A stretch of 63,793 nucleotides of DNA from Phycisphaerae bacterium (GCA_012729395.1 JAAYDF010000197.1:1-63793), one strand, 5' to 3'; numbered from the stretch's first letter, positions 9,065 to 19,783 are shown. A program made the numbers and translations. Notes: generated by a model from the sequence alone, not told the origin.

Positions 9065-9642
9065 CGCACACAGGCCAACACCAACTGGCATTCGCCGAAG
9101 CTGTCGGGCCGAGCCCGCGGACCGTCGGGGCGCGAGCCCATCGATACGCCCGGCTCGCCCAACTGGGTACATGGCTGGTGCTGGGATGCATGGTAACCGG
9201 CTGCGGGTACTCCGCGGATTCGCTCTACCGCAAAAACGTCCGCACGGTCTACGTCGAGATGTTCCACTCCAAGGAGTTTCGCAGAGACATCGAGTTTCAC
9301 CTGACCGAGGCCGTGCGCAAGCAGATTGACCGCATGACCCCCTACCGCAATGCCCCGCGCGAGCGAGCCGATACCATCCTCACCGGTGAGGTTCTCGAAT
9401 GGCGCGAGGCGACGCTGGGCCACGATCCGATGACCGCCCTGCCGCGTGAGACGGCCGGCACGCTGGCCATCCGCTACCGTTGGCAGGATCTTCGCACCGG
9501 CGCACTCCTTGTCGACCAGCCGCGGTTGATCACCACCGTCCCCTATACACGGCCCACCGGCGAGACCGCGCACAACGCCATCGACGACGCGGTCAACCGG
9601 ATCGCCCGCAAGGTCGTCCACGGCATGGAAACCGCTTGGTGA
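9061..9642 (+). CDS. lptE: LptE-like LPS-assembly lipoprotein
   Basis: The 193-residue protein has a charged N-region, a short hydrophobic core and a lipobox (MVTGC, Cys at about residue 42), which predicts an outer-membrane lipoprotein. The sequence after the lipobox (GYSADSLY...VYVEMF...LTEAVRKQI) follows the LptE/RlpB pattern: a small domain beginning with GCGY and a beta-strand giving V.V..F. LptE plugs the LptD pore that delivers lipopolysaccharide to the cell surface. It overlaps the upstream BamD-like gene by four bases. Lengths and motifs fit; LptD itself is not in the window. Confidence 0.8.
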   Translation: MTHTGQHQLAFAEAVGPSPRTVGARAHRYARLAQLGTWLVLGCMVTGCGYSADSLYRKNVRTVYVEMFHSKEFRRDIEFHLTEAVRKQIDRMTPYRNAPRERADTILTGEVLEWREATLGHDPMTALPRETAGTLAIRYRWQDLRTGALLVDQPRLITTVPYTRPTGETAHNAIDDAVNRIARKVVHGMETAW

Positions 9643-9783
9643 TCGGTCTATGATGGTAAAGATGGGGGATCACACGCCCGAAAAAACGAGCTGTGTGGGC
9701 TCGGCGGGGTGGGCAATATCGGCCTACAGGAGTTGCCGGTGCCGCCCTGAAACAGTGGAGAACGATAGTCGATAAAGGACAAG

Positions 9784-11808
<2,025 letters not shown>

Positions 11809-11848
11809 GTACCATGATCGGGACGACGTGTTTCGGAGGACGCCGCCG

Positions 11849-12310
11849 ATGGCCAATGCGGATATCACACCCGTCGGGATGGGCGAACTCCCACTCATCA
11901 ACGACCTGTACAACGAGGTCTTCCGCCCGGGGCGGGATCTGAGCTTCTTCGAGCGGCGGCTCAAGGGACGGCGAAACCCCCTTCTGTTGGTCGCACACGT
12001 GGAGCGTCAGCCCGTCGGCTTCGCCATCGGGTACGAGAACAAGCCCGGTACCTTCTACTGCTGGCTGATCGGCGTGCGGTCGGCCTATCGACGGGCCGGC
12101 ATCGCCTCCCAACTCATGGAGGCCATCAGTGCATGGGCCGCCGACAACGACTACCACACCGTCCGCTTCGAGTGCTTCAACCGGCAACGCCCCATGCTCC
12201 GCCTCGCCATCCGCCAAGGCTACGACATCGTCGGCATCCGCTGGGACTCCGACAACAGCACCAACCTCATCATCATGGAGCACAACCTCGCGGAAGACGA
12301 AACCGGTTAG
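11849..12310 (+). CDS. GNAT-family N-acetyltransferase
   Basis: The protein is 153 residues from the ATG at 11849, preceded by GGAGGA; a GTG at 11828 is in frame but has no ribosome-binding site. The fold signature is visible: beta-strands with VGFAIGYE, then the acetyl-CoA-binding segment VRSAYRRAGIASQLM (R-x-x-G-x-A/G), followed by a helix and the strand VRFECF. The substrate is not predictable. It lies 40 bases after ftsH and may be cotranscribed with it. Confidence 0.85.
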   Translation: MANADITPVGMGELPLINDLYNEVFRPGRDLSFFERRLKGRRNPLLLVAHVERQPVGFAIGYENKPGTFYCWLIGVRSAYRRAGIASQLMEAISAWAADNDYHTVRFECFNRQRPMLRLAIRQGYDIVGIRWDSDNSTNLIIMEHNLAEDETG

Positions 12311-12762
12311 TCGCTTCACGACTCATCGTAGCGGTCGCCCCGAACCATCACGCTCCGGCTTGCGGCATTCCCGCACCGAGGGTATACCTCCCCAAACAGC
12401 GACGGACGTAAAGGCTGGACACCGTCGGTGCCGTATGTGTTTCGCGTCCCGCGGAGCACGCGCTAGGCCCGGCGTTCACGCCGGGTTCTCAAAGCGTGCT
12501 GAAAGAATGCGTGAGCCCGATTCACCAGGGTTCCCGATGGGTGGCTTGAGCCATGGGGGCGAGCGGGTGTGGCGATCGGGTCAACCCACACGTCGAGAAG
12601 CCCGCTGAAGCGGGCTGGGCGATGCGACAGGGGAAGCCCGATTACCCGGCATGAATGCCGGGCCTAACGCGGACAAGGTAGGATCCACGAAGGGCGTTGA
12701 ACACCTACTCGGCACCACGCCGCTGTGGTGAGTTCCCCGACCGACACTTGGAGGATGACCTC
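12311..12762. repeat. gene-free spacer with REP-like palindromes
   Basis: No gene is supported here. Three short GC-rich palindromes stand out: CCCGGCGTTCACGCCGGG at 12468-12485, AGCCCGCTGAAGCGGGCT at 12599-12616 and CCCGGCATGAATGCCGGG at 12645-12662. A partial copy of the GTAGCGGTCGCC repeat seen elsewhere lies near 12329. These look like repetitive extragenic palindromes. Confidence 0.6.
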
Positions 12763-13866
12763 GTGAGCAAGGACAGCATTCGGCGCATCGGCGTATTGAC
12801 CGGCGGAGGAGACTGCCCCGGACTCAATGCCGTCATCCGCGCGGTCACCAAAACCGCCATCTACCAACACGACCTCGAGGTCATGGGCATCGAGGACGGC
12901 TTCCTCGGCCTGATCCGCAACCGCATGCACCGCCTCGAACCCAACGACGTCTCCAACATCCTGACCCGCGGCGGTACCATCCTCGGCACCAGCAACCGGG
13001 CCAACCCCGCACGCTTCGCCGTCGCCACCTCGCCGGACGGCTCCCCGATCTTCGAGGATGTCACCAACCGCGTCCTCGAACACGTCGCTGAACGCCGCCT
13101 CGACGCCATCGTCTGCATCGGTGGAGACGGAACCATGACCGGCGCCGCCGACCTCGTCAAACGTGGCGTGCGCTGCGTCGGCGTGCCAAAAACCATCGAC
13201 AACGATCTCATGCACACCGAGATCACCTTCGGATTCCAGACCGCGATCAACACCGCCACCGACGCTCTCGACCGAATCCACACCACCGCCTCCAGCCACC
13301 ACCGCGTCATGATCGTCGAAGTCATGGGCCGAAACGCGGGCTGGCTCACCCTCCACAGCGGCCTGGCCAGCGGCAGCGACGTCATCCTCATCCCCGAGAT
13401 CCCCTACGAGATCGATTCCGTCTGCCGCCACTGCGAGCAACGCAGCACGCGGGGCAAATCCTTCACCATCATCGCCGTGTCCGAAGGAGCCATGCCCAAG
13501 GGCGGGCAACAAGTCGTCGAGCAGATCGTCAAAGACAGCCCCGACCCCATCCGCCTCGGCGGTATCAGCCAGGTGCTCACCCGGCAAATCACCGAACGCA
13601 CCAGCCTGGAGTGCCGGGCCACCATCCTCGGCCACGTGCAACGCGGCGGAAGCCCCGTCCCCGCCGACCGCATTCTCGGCACGACCTTCGGGCACCAGGC
13701 CCTCCAGCTCATCCTCGACGGCCAATTCAACCGCCTGGTGGTCATGCAGCAGTCTCGCATCACCAGCGTGCCCATCGAAGCTGTGGCCGGCCAACAAAGA
13801 CTCGTCCCCCCGGACGACCCCCTCATCGCCGCCGCACGAGCCGTCGGCACCTGCTTCGGGGATTGA
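12763..13866 (+). CDS. pfkA: 6-phosphofructokinase
   Basis: The protein is 367 residues from the GTG at 12763, which follows GGAGGATGACCTC; the in-frame ATG at 12697 lacks a ribosome-binding site and adds a non-conserved leader. It phosphorylates fructose 6-phosphate in glycolysis. Motifs are GGGDCPGLNAVIR (nucleotide site), GGDGTMTGA, PKTIDND (catalytic Asp), MGRNAGWL and GGSPVPADR. Gly rather than Asp in GGDGT argues for ATP use. The Lys in PKTIDND is shared with pyrophosphate-dependent and some clade-III ATP enzymes, so the phosphoryl donor is likely ATP but not certain. Confidence 0.93.
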   Translation: MSKDSIRRIGVLTGGGDCPGLNAVIRAVTKTAIYQHDLEVMGIEDGFLGLIRNRMHRLEPNDVSNILTRGGTILGTSNRANPARFAVATSPDGSPIFEDVTNRVLEHVAERRLDAIVCIGGDGTMTGAADLVKRGVRCVGVPKTIDNDLMHTEITFGFQTAINTATDALDRIHTTASSHHRVMIVEVMGRNAGWLTLHSGLASGSDVILIPEIPYEIDSVCRHCEQRSTRGKSFTIIAVSEGAMPKGGQQVVEQIVKDSPDPIRLGGISQVLTRQITERTSLECRATILGHVQRGGSPVPADRILGTTFGHQALQLILDGQFNRLVVMQQSRITSVPIEAVAGQQRLVPPDDPLIAAARAVGTCFGD

Positions 13867-13950
13867 GGGTGCATCTTTTGTTTAGAGCATTTCACGCAAT
13901 GGCATAGCGGCCGCCACCCCTGGTGGCCCGCGAACTCGCAAGGAATACGC

Positions 13951-14000
13951 CGGTCGCCACGGCTCGGTCGAGCTCGCCGAAGTCGGGGGGCGACCGCTAC
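13951..14000. repeat. GGTCGCC...GGCGACCGCTAC repeat, long form
   Basis: The sequence GGTCGCCACGGCTC, GAGCTCGCCGAAGTCGGGG and GGCGACCGCTAC forms an inverted repeat (GGTCGCC with GGCGACC). Close copies lie at 19735-19783 and, inverted, near 62943-62976. Shortened copies lie inside a coding gene at 16831-16959. The rest of 13867-14317 holds only a weak promoter. Confidence 0.65.
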
Positions 14001-14179
14001 GATGGGGCGTGAATCGCTCTAGGGGCAGGCCTCATCCGTGTGGTACTGCTCTGTGAGCGGTGTTGTTCCGGGGAGAGGCGATGTTGACACAGCAGTGGCA
14101 CACGACGGCGCGTGCCAACCCCGCCGGCCGCCACGGTTCGGTAGATGCACCCCGGGATTGACTGCTCGCCCGCAAGCTG

Positions 14180-14208
14180 CTGCGACTTAACACCCGAGAC
14201 GTTATAAT
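14180..14208 (+). promoter_or_regulatory. putative promoter of the Gfo/Idh/MocA gene
   Basis: A perfect TATAAT lies at 14203-14208. The hexamer 17 bp upstream (CTGCGA) is a poor -35. The position is about 110 bp before the start of the oxidoreductase. Confidence 0.35.
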
Positions 14209-14317
14209 CACACGGCGTTGCCATCCCCGTGCTGTCCACAGGGGGAGGGACGTACAGCCGGGCTGTTGGCTGATTCGCATGCTTCCAGAAAGTCCTATCT
14301 GCCGAAGGGAAGGCCAC

Positions 14318-15634
14318 ATGGGCACTGTACAACGGTTGTCACGTCGCGACTTGTTGAAGCGTGGCTCGGTCATCGCCGCCTCCGCGGCCGCATCGGGTTC
14401 CCTGGGCAGCCGGCTGCTCGGTGCTCCCAGCCAACTCGCAGCCAACGAAGAGATCGGCATCGGCATCATCGGCCCCGGCCGGCAAGGAAACGATCTGCTG
14501 CGGCAACTGCCAAAACAAGGACGTATCGTGGCCACCGCGGACGTTAACCTGCCCAGAGCCCAGAGCTGCGCGGACAGGTTCGCAGCCAAAGCCTTCCAGG
14601 ACTACCGCAAACTGCTCGAACTCAACGAGGTCGACGCCGTGATCGTCGCCACGCCGGACCACTGGCGAGCCCTGTGCTGCATCCATGCCGCCCAAGCCGG
14701 CAAGGACATTTACGCGGAGAAGTGCCTGACCCTGACCATCGCCGAAGGTCGTGCCTTGGTCAACGCCGTCCGCAGGTACCAGCGCGTCTTCCAGACCGGC
14801 AGCCAGCAACGCTCCATGGCCGCCAACCGCTTGGGCTGCGAACTGATCCGCAACGGCCGCATCGGCAAAGTCCACACCGTCATCGGCGCCAACTACCCCA
14901 GCCCGTGGGAATGCCAACTGCCCGCTCAACCGATCCCCGCCGGCCTCGACTGGGACGTATGGTGCGGGCCCGTCGAGCCACTCGCGTTCAACAACGACCT
15001 GTACGCCCCGCGGGCCAACCCCGGGTGGCTGTCCTTCCGCCCGTTCGGCGGCGGCGAGATGACCGGCTGGGGCAGTCACGGGCTTGACCAAGTCCAATGG
15101 GCACTCGGCATGGACGAGTCCGGCCCCGTCGAAGTCTGGGTCGAGGGCGACAAGTTCGACCCACCGACCTTCACCGCCTCGGCCCCACGCGGCCAGGGTG
15201 ACGCCCGGTGCAAGCGGCCGATGATCTTCTACCGTTATGCCGACGGCACGGTCCTCAAGCTCGACAACGGCCCCGGCGGTGGAGCCATCTTCATCGGCGA
15301 CAAAGGCACCATCACCATCGACCGTGCCCGCGTCAGCTCCGATCCGCCCGAGATTGCCGCCGAGCCCATCAAGGACAGCGACCTCCGCCTCCATAAGAGC
15401 GATCACCACATGGCCAACTGGCTTGATTGCATCAGCTCGCGCGAACGCTGCGTGGCGGATGTCGAGATCGGCCACCGTAGCGCCACCGTCTGCCACTTGG
15501 GCAACATCGCCCGCTGGCTCAACCGCAGACTCAAGTGGGATCCGCAGAAGGAAACCTTCATCGGCGACGATGAGGCCAATACCTACCTCGACCGCCCCCG
15601 CCGGAAAGGCTACGAGCTGCCGGCAATCGCCTGA
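14318..15634 (+). CDS. Tat-exported Gfo/Idh/MocA-family oxidoreductase
   Basis: The protein is 438 residues from the ATG at 14318 (AAGGGAAGG upstream). A Tat signal is visible: SRRDLLKRGS followed by an Ala-rich hydrophobic run and LGAPSQ. The N-terminal Rossmann fold has IGIIGPGRQG, then DAVIVATPDHW and a KDIYAEKCLT motif corresponding to the EKP region. The C-terminal domain has GGGEMTGWGSHGLDQ and a final NWLDCI segment typical of the planctomycete-rich exported group. These enzymes oxidise or epimerise sugars or cyclitols with NAD(P). The substrate is not predictable, and no sugar operon accompanies it. Confidence 0.88.
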   Translation: MGTVQRLSRRDLLKRGSVIAASAAASGSLGSRLLGAPSQLAANEEIGIGIIGPGRQGNDLLRQLPKQGRIVATADVNLPRAQSCADRFAAKAFQDYRKLLELNEVDAVIVATPDHWRALCCIHAAQAGKDIYAEKCLTLTIAEGRALVNAVRRYQRVFQTGSQQRSMAANRLGCELIRNGRIGKVHTVIGANYPSPWECQLPAQPIPAGLDWDVWCGPVEPLAFNNDLYAPRANPGWLSFRPFGGGEMTGWGSHGLDQVQWALGMDESGPVEVWVEGDKFDPPTFTASAPRGQGDARCKRPMIFYRYADGTVLKLDNGPGGGAIFIGDKGTITIDRARVSSDPPEIAAEPIKDSDLRLHKSDHHMANWLDCISSRERCVADVEIGHRSATVCHLGNIARWLNRRLKWDPQKETFIGDDEANTYLDRPRRKGYELPAIA

Positions 15635-15659
15635 TTTGACTGCCCCGCCCCAAGCGAGC

Positions 15660-15691
15660 CGCCGGGTTTATCCCGGCGCTCTTCGCCGGGC
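15660..15691. repeat. REP-like palindrome
   Basis: CGCCGGGTTTATCCCGGCG followed by CTCTTCGCCGGGCG forms overlapping hairpins just after the stop of the oxidoreductase gene. It resembles the palindromes at 12468 and 12645 and may also act as a terminator. Confidence 0.5.
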
Positions 15692-15844
15692 GAGATGTGC
15701 CCACGACCCGCGGCCATCCGTCAACGGGTGCATCACCCGCAATCACCCTCCCAAGCGTTCCCGCAGATTGCGGGTTCCACAGCTCCTTCAAACCAGCCAT
15801 CGGCATGGCCGCGAATCCGCTGGAGCGAAGAGCATCGATTCCGC

Positions 15845-16303
15845 TCACTGGGCCTCGGCCTTGACGTAGATCTGCTTGGGCGGCTGACTGTAGTAGCGAA
15901 GCAATGCGGGGCAAAGCCAGCCCTCGGTCTGCGTCAGCTCACAGTAATACCAGTTGCCGGTGCCATCGAATCTCCGCCACACAAGCATCGTGTCGAAGCC
16001 GGGGAAGAGGGTCGCCGAAAACGTCAGTCTGAAGCCCTTCTCCGCATCCGGGATATCCTTGGTCAGCGCGTCGATCATCTCCGGGACACCGGCCACGAAC
16101 GGCTCCCTGGAGAGGCCTGTGCGTTCATCGTCGAAAACCCACGTGCCCGCATGTTTGTACGGCACAATCACCATGATTGCGTTTTCTGTCATGGCCAGAC
16201 CACTGGACTGAAACTTGCCCCGGTAGACAGCAATCGAAACAACACTCGCCGCAACCACCAACACCAGCCCGGCAACGATGAGCAGCAGCACACTTTTTGT
16301 CAT
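15845..16303 (-). CDS. small membrane-anchored protein, DUF6717-like
   Basis: The protein is 152 residues from the ATG at 16303 (MTKSVLLL). An N-terminal transmembrane anchor spans about residues 4-25. The outer domain has TWVFDDERTGLSREPFVAG, FRLTFSATLFPG, WYYCELTQTEGWLCPALLRYY. The YxCxLTQTEGWLCPALxxYF-type ending resembles the DUF6717 family I remember from planctomycetes, but I could not check this. The function of that family is unknown. The open frame continues upstream to 16711, but that part lacks protein character and crosses the divergent promoter at 16486-16513. Confidence 0.72.
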   Translation of the reverse strand: MTKSVLLLIVAGLVLVVAASVVSIAVYRGKFQSSGLAMTENAIMVIVPYKHAGTWVFDDERTGLSREPFVAGVPEMIDALTKDIPDAEKGFRLTFSATLFPGFDTMLVWRRFDGTGNWYYCELTQTEGWLCPALLRYYSQPPKQIYVKAEAQ

Positions 16304-16485
16304 TCCATGCCCCCGCTGAACGCCCTCGCGACACACCCAAGTCCTCGCCTGCAATCGAGCCTCGCATGCCCACCGCCTTTCCCGATCAAACGGGCTCGGC
16401 AGCATGCAACCCAGGCCTTTCGGCCATTGTATCCGCACCAGATTGCCACCCCAAACCGGCCCCTGCCCACCGACTCGCGAGGCGG

Positions 16486-16513
16486 TTGTTGAGAAATGGA
16501 GAATCATTATAAT
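16486..16513 (+). promoter_or_regulatory. sigma70-type promoter of the zinc-ribbon membrane protein
   Basis: TTGTTG at 16486-16491 and TATAAT at 16508-16513 are separated by 16 bp, with the start codon 67 bp further on. Confidence 0.55.
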
Positions 16514-16580
16514 CGCCTCGCCTCTCTCAACCGGATAGGGTCGGCTTGGTGGCAGGACCGCTATCTGATAGGGAGTTACG

Positions 16581-17774
16581 ATGACCATCACAGCCCGATG
16601 CCCCTGCGGACGAGAGTATCGCTTTCCGGAATCGGCCATCGGCCGGCAGGCCCGCTGCCGCAAGTGCGGAGCTGTTTTCACCGTGCTCGGCAACGCGGAG
16701 CCGCCCCCCATTCCTCTCGAACCCGCGCCCAGCCAACGCGGATGCCGGAGAACGCAGGAAGCTTATGCTTGGTTGGAGGAGTTCGCCCAGGCCGAGAACG
16801 ATGCCCCCCGAGCCACTCGCACCGCACCGCCGGTCGCCACGGGGAGCGACCGCTACAGGCACCCGGTCGCCACAGGGGGCGACCGCTACGGGCGCCCGGT
16901 CGCCACAGGGGGCGACCGCTACAGGCGCCAAGTCGCCACGGGGGGCGACTGCTACGAAGCGACGGCTGCCATGGGCGACTCGTCGGCACCGAGACGTGGA
17001 CGCCGCGGTCGAACGCCTGGCAACTCCTTCGACGATGAGCCCACGGACTTCGCCGTCCGCGACCCGGCCGGCAAACGCTTCATGCGCGACTTGCTGGGCT
17101 CCTTCGCCCTGATGCTCGAACCCGGCAACCTCGTGACCCTGCTGATCATCGCTTTCCTGCATATCTGGATGGGCCTGATGGGCTACGGTCTTCTGCTCGG
17201 GTTCATAGGAAGGGTCATCCTGGGCGGATACCTCTGCGCCTATTACCTGTCGGTCATCACGGAAACGGCCGGCGGAGAGGACGACCTGCCAAGTATGAGA
17301 GTCACGAGCCTGCTCGATGATATCTTGATACCCCTGTTCCAGATGCTGGGCACTGCGCTGCTTGCGATGTCCCCAGCGCTGGTTGTCTGGATCGGCAGCC
17401 TCATCTACGGCCAAGAGGTGTCTTCGACGACCTACAAGACTCTGATCATAACCGGTGTGTTCTTCTGGCCCGCCATCGTGCTGATTGTCGCCATCGCGAG
17501 CAGCATCCGCGGGCTGTGGCCACACACCGTCATCCGCACCGCCCTGGCCGCTCCCTTGGCTTACCTGCTGCTCTGGGTCTTTCTGCTCATACCCAGGGGC
17601 GCGGAGTGGGTCATTGAACGCAACCTACCGGCGCTGACCGGTAACGTCCGCGCCGCGATCGGTTTCAGCATCGCCAGCGCCCTCTGGTCGGCCGTCACAT
17701 ACACCCTCGCCATGCGAGCCATCGGACTCTACTACCGGCACTTCAAGCACCGCTTCCCCTGGGCCGCGGAGTAG
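16581..17774 (+). CDS. zinc-ribbon membrane protein with in-frame repeat insertion
   Basis: The 397-residue protein begins with an MJ0042-type zinc ribbon (C8-P-C10 and C27-x2-C30 in ARCPCGREY...ARCRKCGAVF). A low-complexity linker follows, then a membrane domain with about five to six helices from residue 178 to 385, reminiscent of Yip1/DUF4013-like proteins. The linker at residues 84-126 contains four 11-residue repeats of the type PVATGGDRYGR. They are encoded by 33-bp copies of a palindrome that is otherwise intergenic. Proteins of this plan are common in planctomycetes, with no known role. The ATG at 16581 is close behind a good promoter. Confidence 0.8.
   Translation: MTITARCPCGREYRFPESAIGRQARCRKCGAVFTVLGNAEPPPIPLEPAPSQRGCRRTQEAYAWLEEFAQAENDAPRATRTAPPVATGSDRYRHPVATGGDRYGRPVATGGDRYRRQVATGGDCYEATAAMGDSSAPRRGRRGRTPGNSFDDEPTDFAVRDPAGKRFMRDLLGSFALMLEPGNLVTLLIIAFLHIWMGLMGYGLLLGFIGRVILGGYLCAYYLSVITETAGGEDDLPSMRVTSLLDDILIPLFQMLGTALLAMSPALVVWIGSLIYGQEVSSTTYKTLIITGVFFWPAIVLIVAIASSIRGLWPHTVIRTALAAPLAYLLLWVFLLIPRGAEWVIERNLPALTGNVRAAIGFSIASALWSAVTYTLAMRAIGLYYRHFKHRFPWAAE
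16831..16962 (+). repeat. 4 x 33-bp palindromic repeat inside a coding gene
   Basis: Units start at 16831, 16864, 16897 and 16930. Each contains CGGTCGCCAC(A/G)GGG(G/A)GCGACCGCTAC or a close variant, an inverted repeat able to form a hairpin. The 33-bp period preserves the frame of the surrounding gene. The unit is the short form of the intergenic repeat at 13951, 19703, 19735 and 62943. Confidence 0.85.
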
Positions 17775-17845
17775 CCAGCCTAACGCGTCGCCGTTACAAT
17801 CCCGGCTAGCAATCGCGCCCGCGTACGACCCGAAAGGAGACCCCC

Positions 17846-18484
17846 ATGGCCCACACACTGCCCGAACTGCCCTACGCCTACGACGCCCTTGAGCCGTACG
17901 TCGACGAACTCACCCTGCGAATCCACCACGGCAAGCACCACAACACCTACGTCAACAACCTCAACGCGGCCCTGGAAAGCGAGCCCAACCTGGCGAACGT
18001 GACCATCGAGCAACTCATGGGCCAAGCCGCCAATCTGCCGGAAAGCATCCGCACCGCCGTCCGCAACAACGGCGGCCAGCATTACAACCACAGTCTGTAC
18101 TGGCTGAGCATGGCCCCTGCCGCCGACGCCGGCGCCGAACCCCCAGCCCCCCTCGAAGCCGCTATCACCGCCGCGTTCGGCAGCTTCGCCAAGTTCAAGG
18201 AAATCTTCGCCAAGACCGCCGCGACCTGCTTCGGCTCCGGATGGGCTTGGCTCTACGTCGGCACCGACGGCAAACTGGCCGTCTGCTCCACCTCCAACGA
18301 GAGCAACCCCTTGCTGGCCGGGAAGACCGACACCGCCGCCAAGCAGCTCCTCGTCGTCGACGTCTGGGAGCACGCCTACTACCTCAAGTACCAGAACCGC
18401 CGGGCGGAGTACCTCGACGCCTGGTGGAATGTCGTGAACTGGGCTGCGGTCGCCAAGCGATTCGCCAGCGCCACCCAGGCCTAA
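17846..18484 (+). CDS. superoxide dismutase (Fe/Mn family), cytoplasmic
   Basis: The 212-residue protein has no export signal and dismutates superoxide to peroxide and oxygen. Metal ligands are H in RIHHGKHH (first helix), H in HYNHSLYW, and D and H in VDVWEHAYY. Ribosome-binding site AAAGGAG precedes the ATG. Outer-sphere residues are unusual: Gln (GGQHYNH) where FeSOD has Gln69, but Glu (STSNESNPL) where MnSOD has Gln146 and FeSOD Ala. The metal is therefore uncertain. A second, exported dismutase follows 190 bp downstream. Confidence 0.95.
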   Translation: MAHTLPELPYAYDALEPYVDELTLRIHHGKHHNTYVNNLNAALESEPNLANVTIEQLMGQAANLPESIRTAVRNNGGQHYNHSLYWLSMAPAADAGAEPPAPLEAAITAAFGSFAKFKEIFAKTAATCFGSGWAWLYVGTDGKLAVCSTSNESNPLLAGKTDTAAKQLLVVDVWEHAYYLKYQNRRAEYLDAWWNVVNWAAVAKRFASATQA

Positions 18485-18590
18485 CCGAACCAGAACTGCC
18501 CAAGCCCACCCGTACCGCCGAGGCCAACTACGGCAATTCAGTGCCGCTTGAGCCGGTTGGCGCGCGACGCCCGACATTCCCCGCCTCTGA

Positions 18591-18619
18591 TTGGTCAGCC
18601 CGAAATGCCAAGCTATAAT
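18591..18619 (+). promoter_or_regulatory. sigma70-type promoter of the exported dismutase
   Basis: TTGGTC at 18591-18596, a 17-bp spacer and a perfect TATAAT at 18614-18619 lie 55 bp before the start codon. Confidence 0.7.
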
Positions 18620-18620
18620 A

Positions 18621-18655
18621 GTACCAGATTGGTACGATATGCGCTGCATGCAGCG
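18621..18655 (+). promoter_or_regulatory. two palindromes between promoter and start of the exported dismutase
   Basis: GTACCA-GAT-TGGTAC (18621-18635) begins two bases after the -10 box, where a bound repressor would block initiation. CGCTGCATGCAGCG (18642-18655) is a perfect 14-bp palindrome further into the leader. The first resembles the short dyads bound by Rrf2- or MarR-type regulators; the regulator is not known. Confidence 0.5.
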
Positions 18656-18673
18656 TACAGGGAAAGGAAAACC

Positions 18674-19486
18674 ATGAACCAGGGATTGGCCAGACGAGAG
18701 TTTCTGCGACGCCTCGGTTTTGGGACGCTCGGCGGAGCGATCACTCCGGCCATATGGGCGGCCACATCTCGTCTCGAGGCTGCGGAGCCCGCCAAGCAAG
18801 GTCAAAGACAACAGTCTTCAGGTAGTCAACAAGGAAAAGGAGAATCCAAGATGCCGTTCACACTGCCGGACCTGCCGTATGAGTTCAACGCCTTGGAGCC
18901 GTACATCGACGAGCAAACGATGCGGATTCACCATGGCAAGCATCACAACGGCTACGTCACGAACCTCAACAAAGCCCTCGAAAACCACCCGGAATTGGCC
19001 GCCAAGACGATCGAGGAGCTCATGGCGGGCGTCAACAGCCTGCCGGCGGATGTCAAGACTGCCGTGCGAAACAACGGCGGCGGGCACTATAATCATGCCC
19101 TTTTCTGGCAGAGCATGGCCCCGGCAGGCAAAGCCGGCGGGGAGCCGAAAGGTCCGTTGGCAGCTGCGATCAAGAGCGATTTGGGGAGTATCGAGGCGTT
19201 CAAGGACGTCTTCAACAAGGCCGCGGTGGGCCGGTTCGGCTCCGGGTGGGCCTGGTTGTGCGTGGGGTCCAACGGCAAGCTGGGTGTCTGTTCGACCCCC
19301 AATCAGGACAACCCGCTCATGGCGGGCCTTGTGGACTGCGTCGCCCAACCGATTCTGGGTCTGGACGTCTGGGAGCACGCGTACTACCTGAAGTACCAGA
19401 ACCGCCGGCCGGAGTACGTGGATGCGTGGTGGAGCGTGGTGAACTGGGATGTCGTGGCGGAGCGTTACGCCAAAGTCCGCGGGTGA
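18674..19486 (+). CDS. superoxide dismutase (Mn-type), Tat-exported
   Basis: The protein is 270 residues from the ATG at 18674 (GGAAAGGAAA upstream). The longer frame to 18548 crosses the promoter and operator. A Tat signal ([11 protein letters not shown], then a hydrophobic run and IWAATS) and a Gln-rich linker precede a dismutase domain of about 210 residues. Metal ligands are conserved: [24 protein letters not shown]. Gly in GGGHYNH and Gln in TPNQDNPLM match the Mn-specific pair (E. coli Gly77/Gln146). Export suggests protection of the periplasm. It is likely a duplicate of the preceding gene that gained a signal. Confidence 0.93.
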   Translation: MNQGLARREFLRRLGFGTLGGAITPAIWAATSRLEAAEPAKQGQRQQSSGSQQGKGESKMPFTLPDLPYEFNALEPYIDEQTMRIHHGKHHNGYVTNLNKALENHPELAAKTIEELMAGVNSLPADVKTAVRNNGGGHYNHALFWQSMAPAGKAGGEPKGPLAAAIKSDLGSIEAFKDVFNKAAVGRFGSGWAWLCVGSNGKLGVCSTPNQDNPLMAGLVDCVAQPILGLDVWEHAYYLKYQNRRPEYVDAWWSVVNWDVVAERYAKVRG

Positions 19487-19618
19487 GCGTAACATAATGC
19501 CGCAGCAGAGGTTGCGAGTTCATCAGTGCACCGCGTCTCCCGCATGGGGTTGATGCTCTCGGCGAATCGTGCGGAGACCATTCAACAGCAGGCGGAACAC
19601 GGGGACGGAATCGCCAGC

Positions 19619-19648
19619 GATCCAGCCGGCCACGAGGCCGGTTGGATC
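19619..19648 (+). terminator. strong hairpin downstream of the exported dismutase
   Basis: GATCCAGCCGGCC and GGCCGGTTGGATC form a 13-bp stem with one G-T pair around the loop ACGA, followed by a moderately T-rich stretch (GTTTGGTTTGTC). Confidence 0.5.
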
Positions 19649-19702
19649 GTTTGGTTTGTCGGGATGCGAACCAGAAGCGGGGATGACTCCAGGTCGCGGG
19701 CC

Positions 19703-19783
19703 CGGCCGCCACGGGGGGCGGCCGCTACAGGGCCGGGCCACCACGGCTCGGCTGAGCTCGCCGAAGTCGGGGGGCGGCCGCTA
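19703..19783. repeat. two adjacent copies of the GGCCGCC/GGCGGCCGCTAC repeat
   Basis: A short copy (19703-19728) and a long copy with GAGCTCGCCGAAGTCGGGGGG (19735-19783) sit in tandem. They belong to the same family as 13951-14000 and the in-gene array at 16831. The surrounding gap from 19487 to 20092 otherwise holds no supported gene. Confidence 0.65.
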
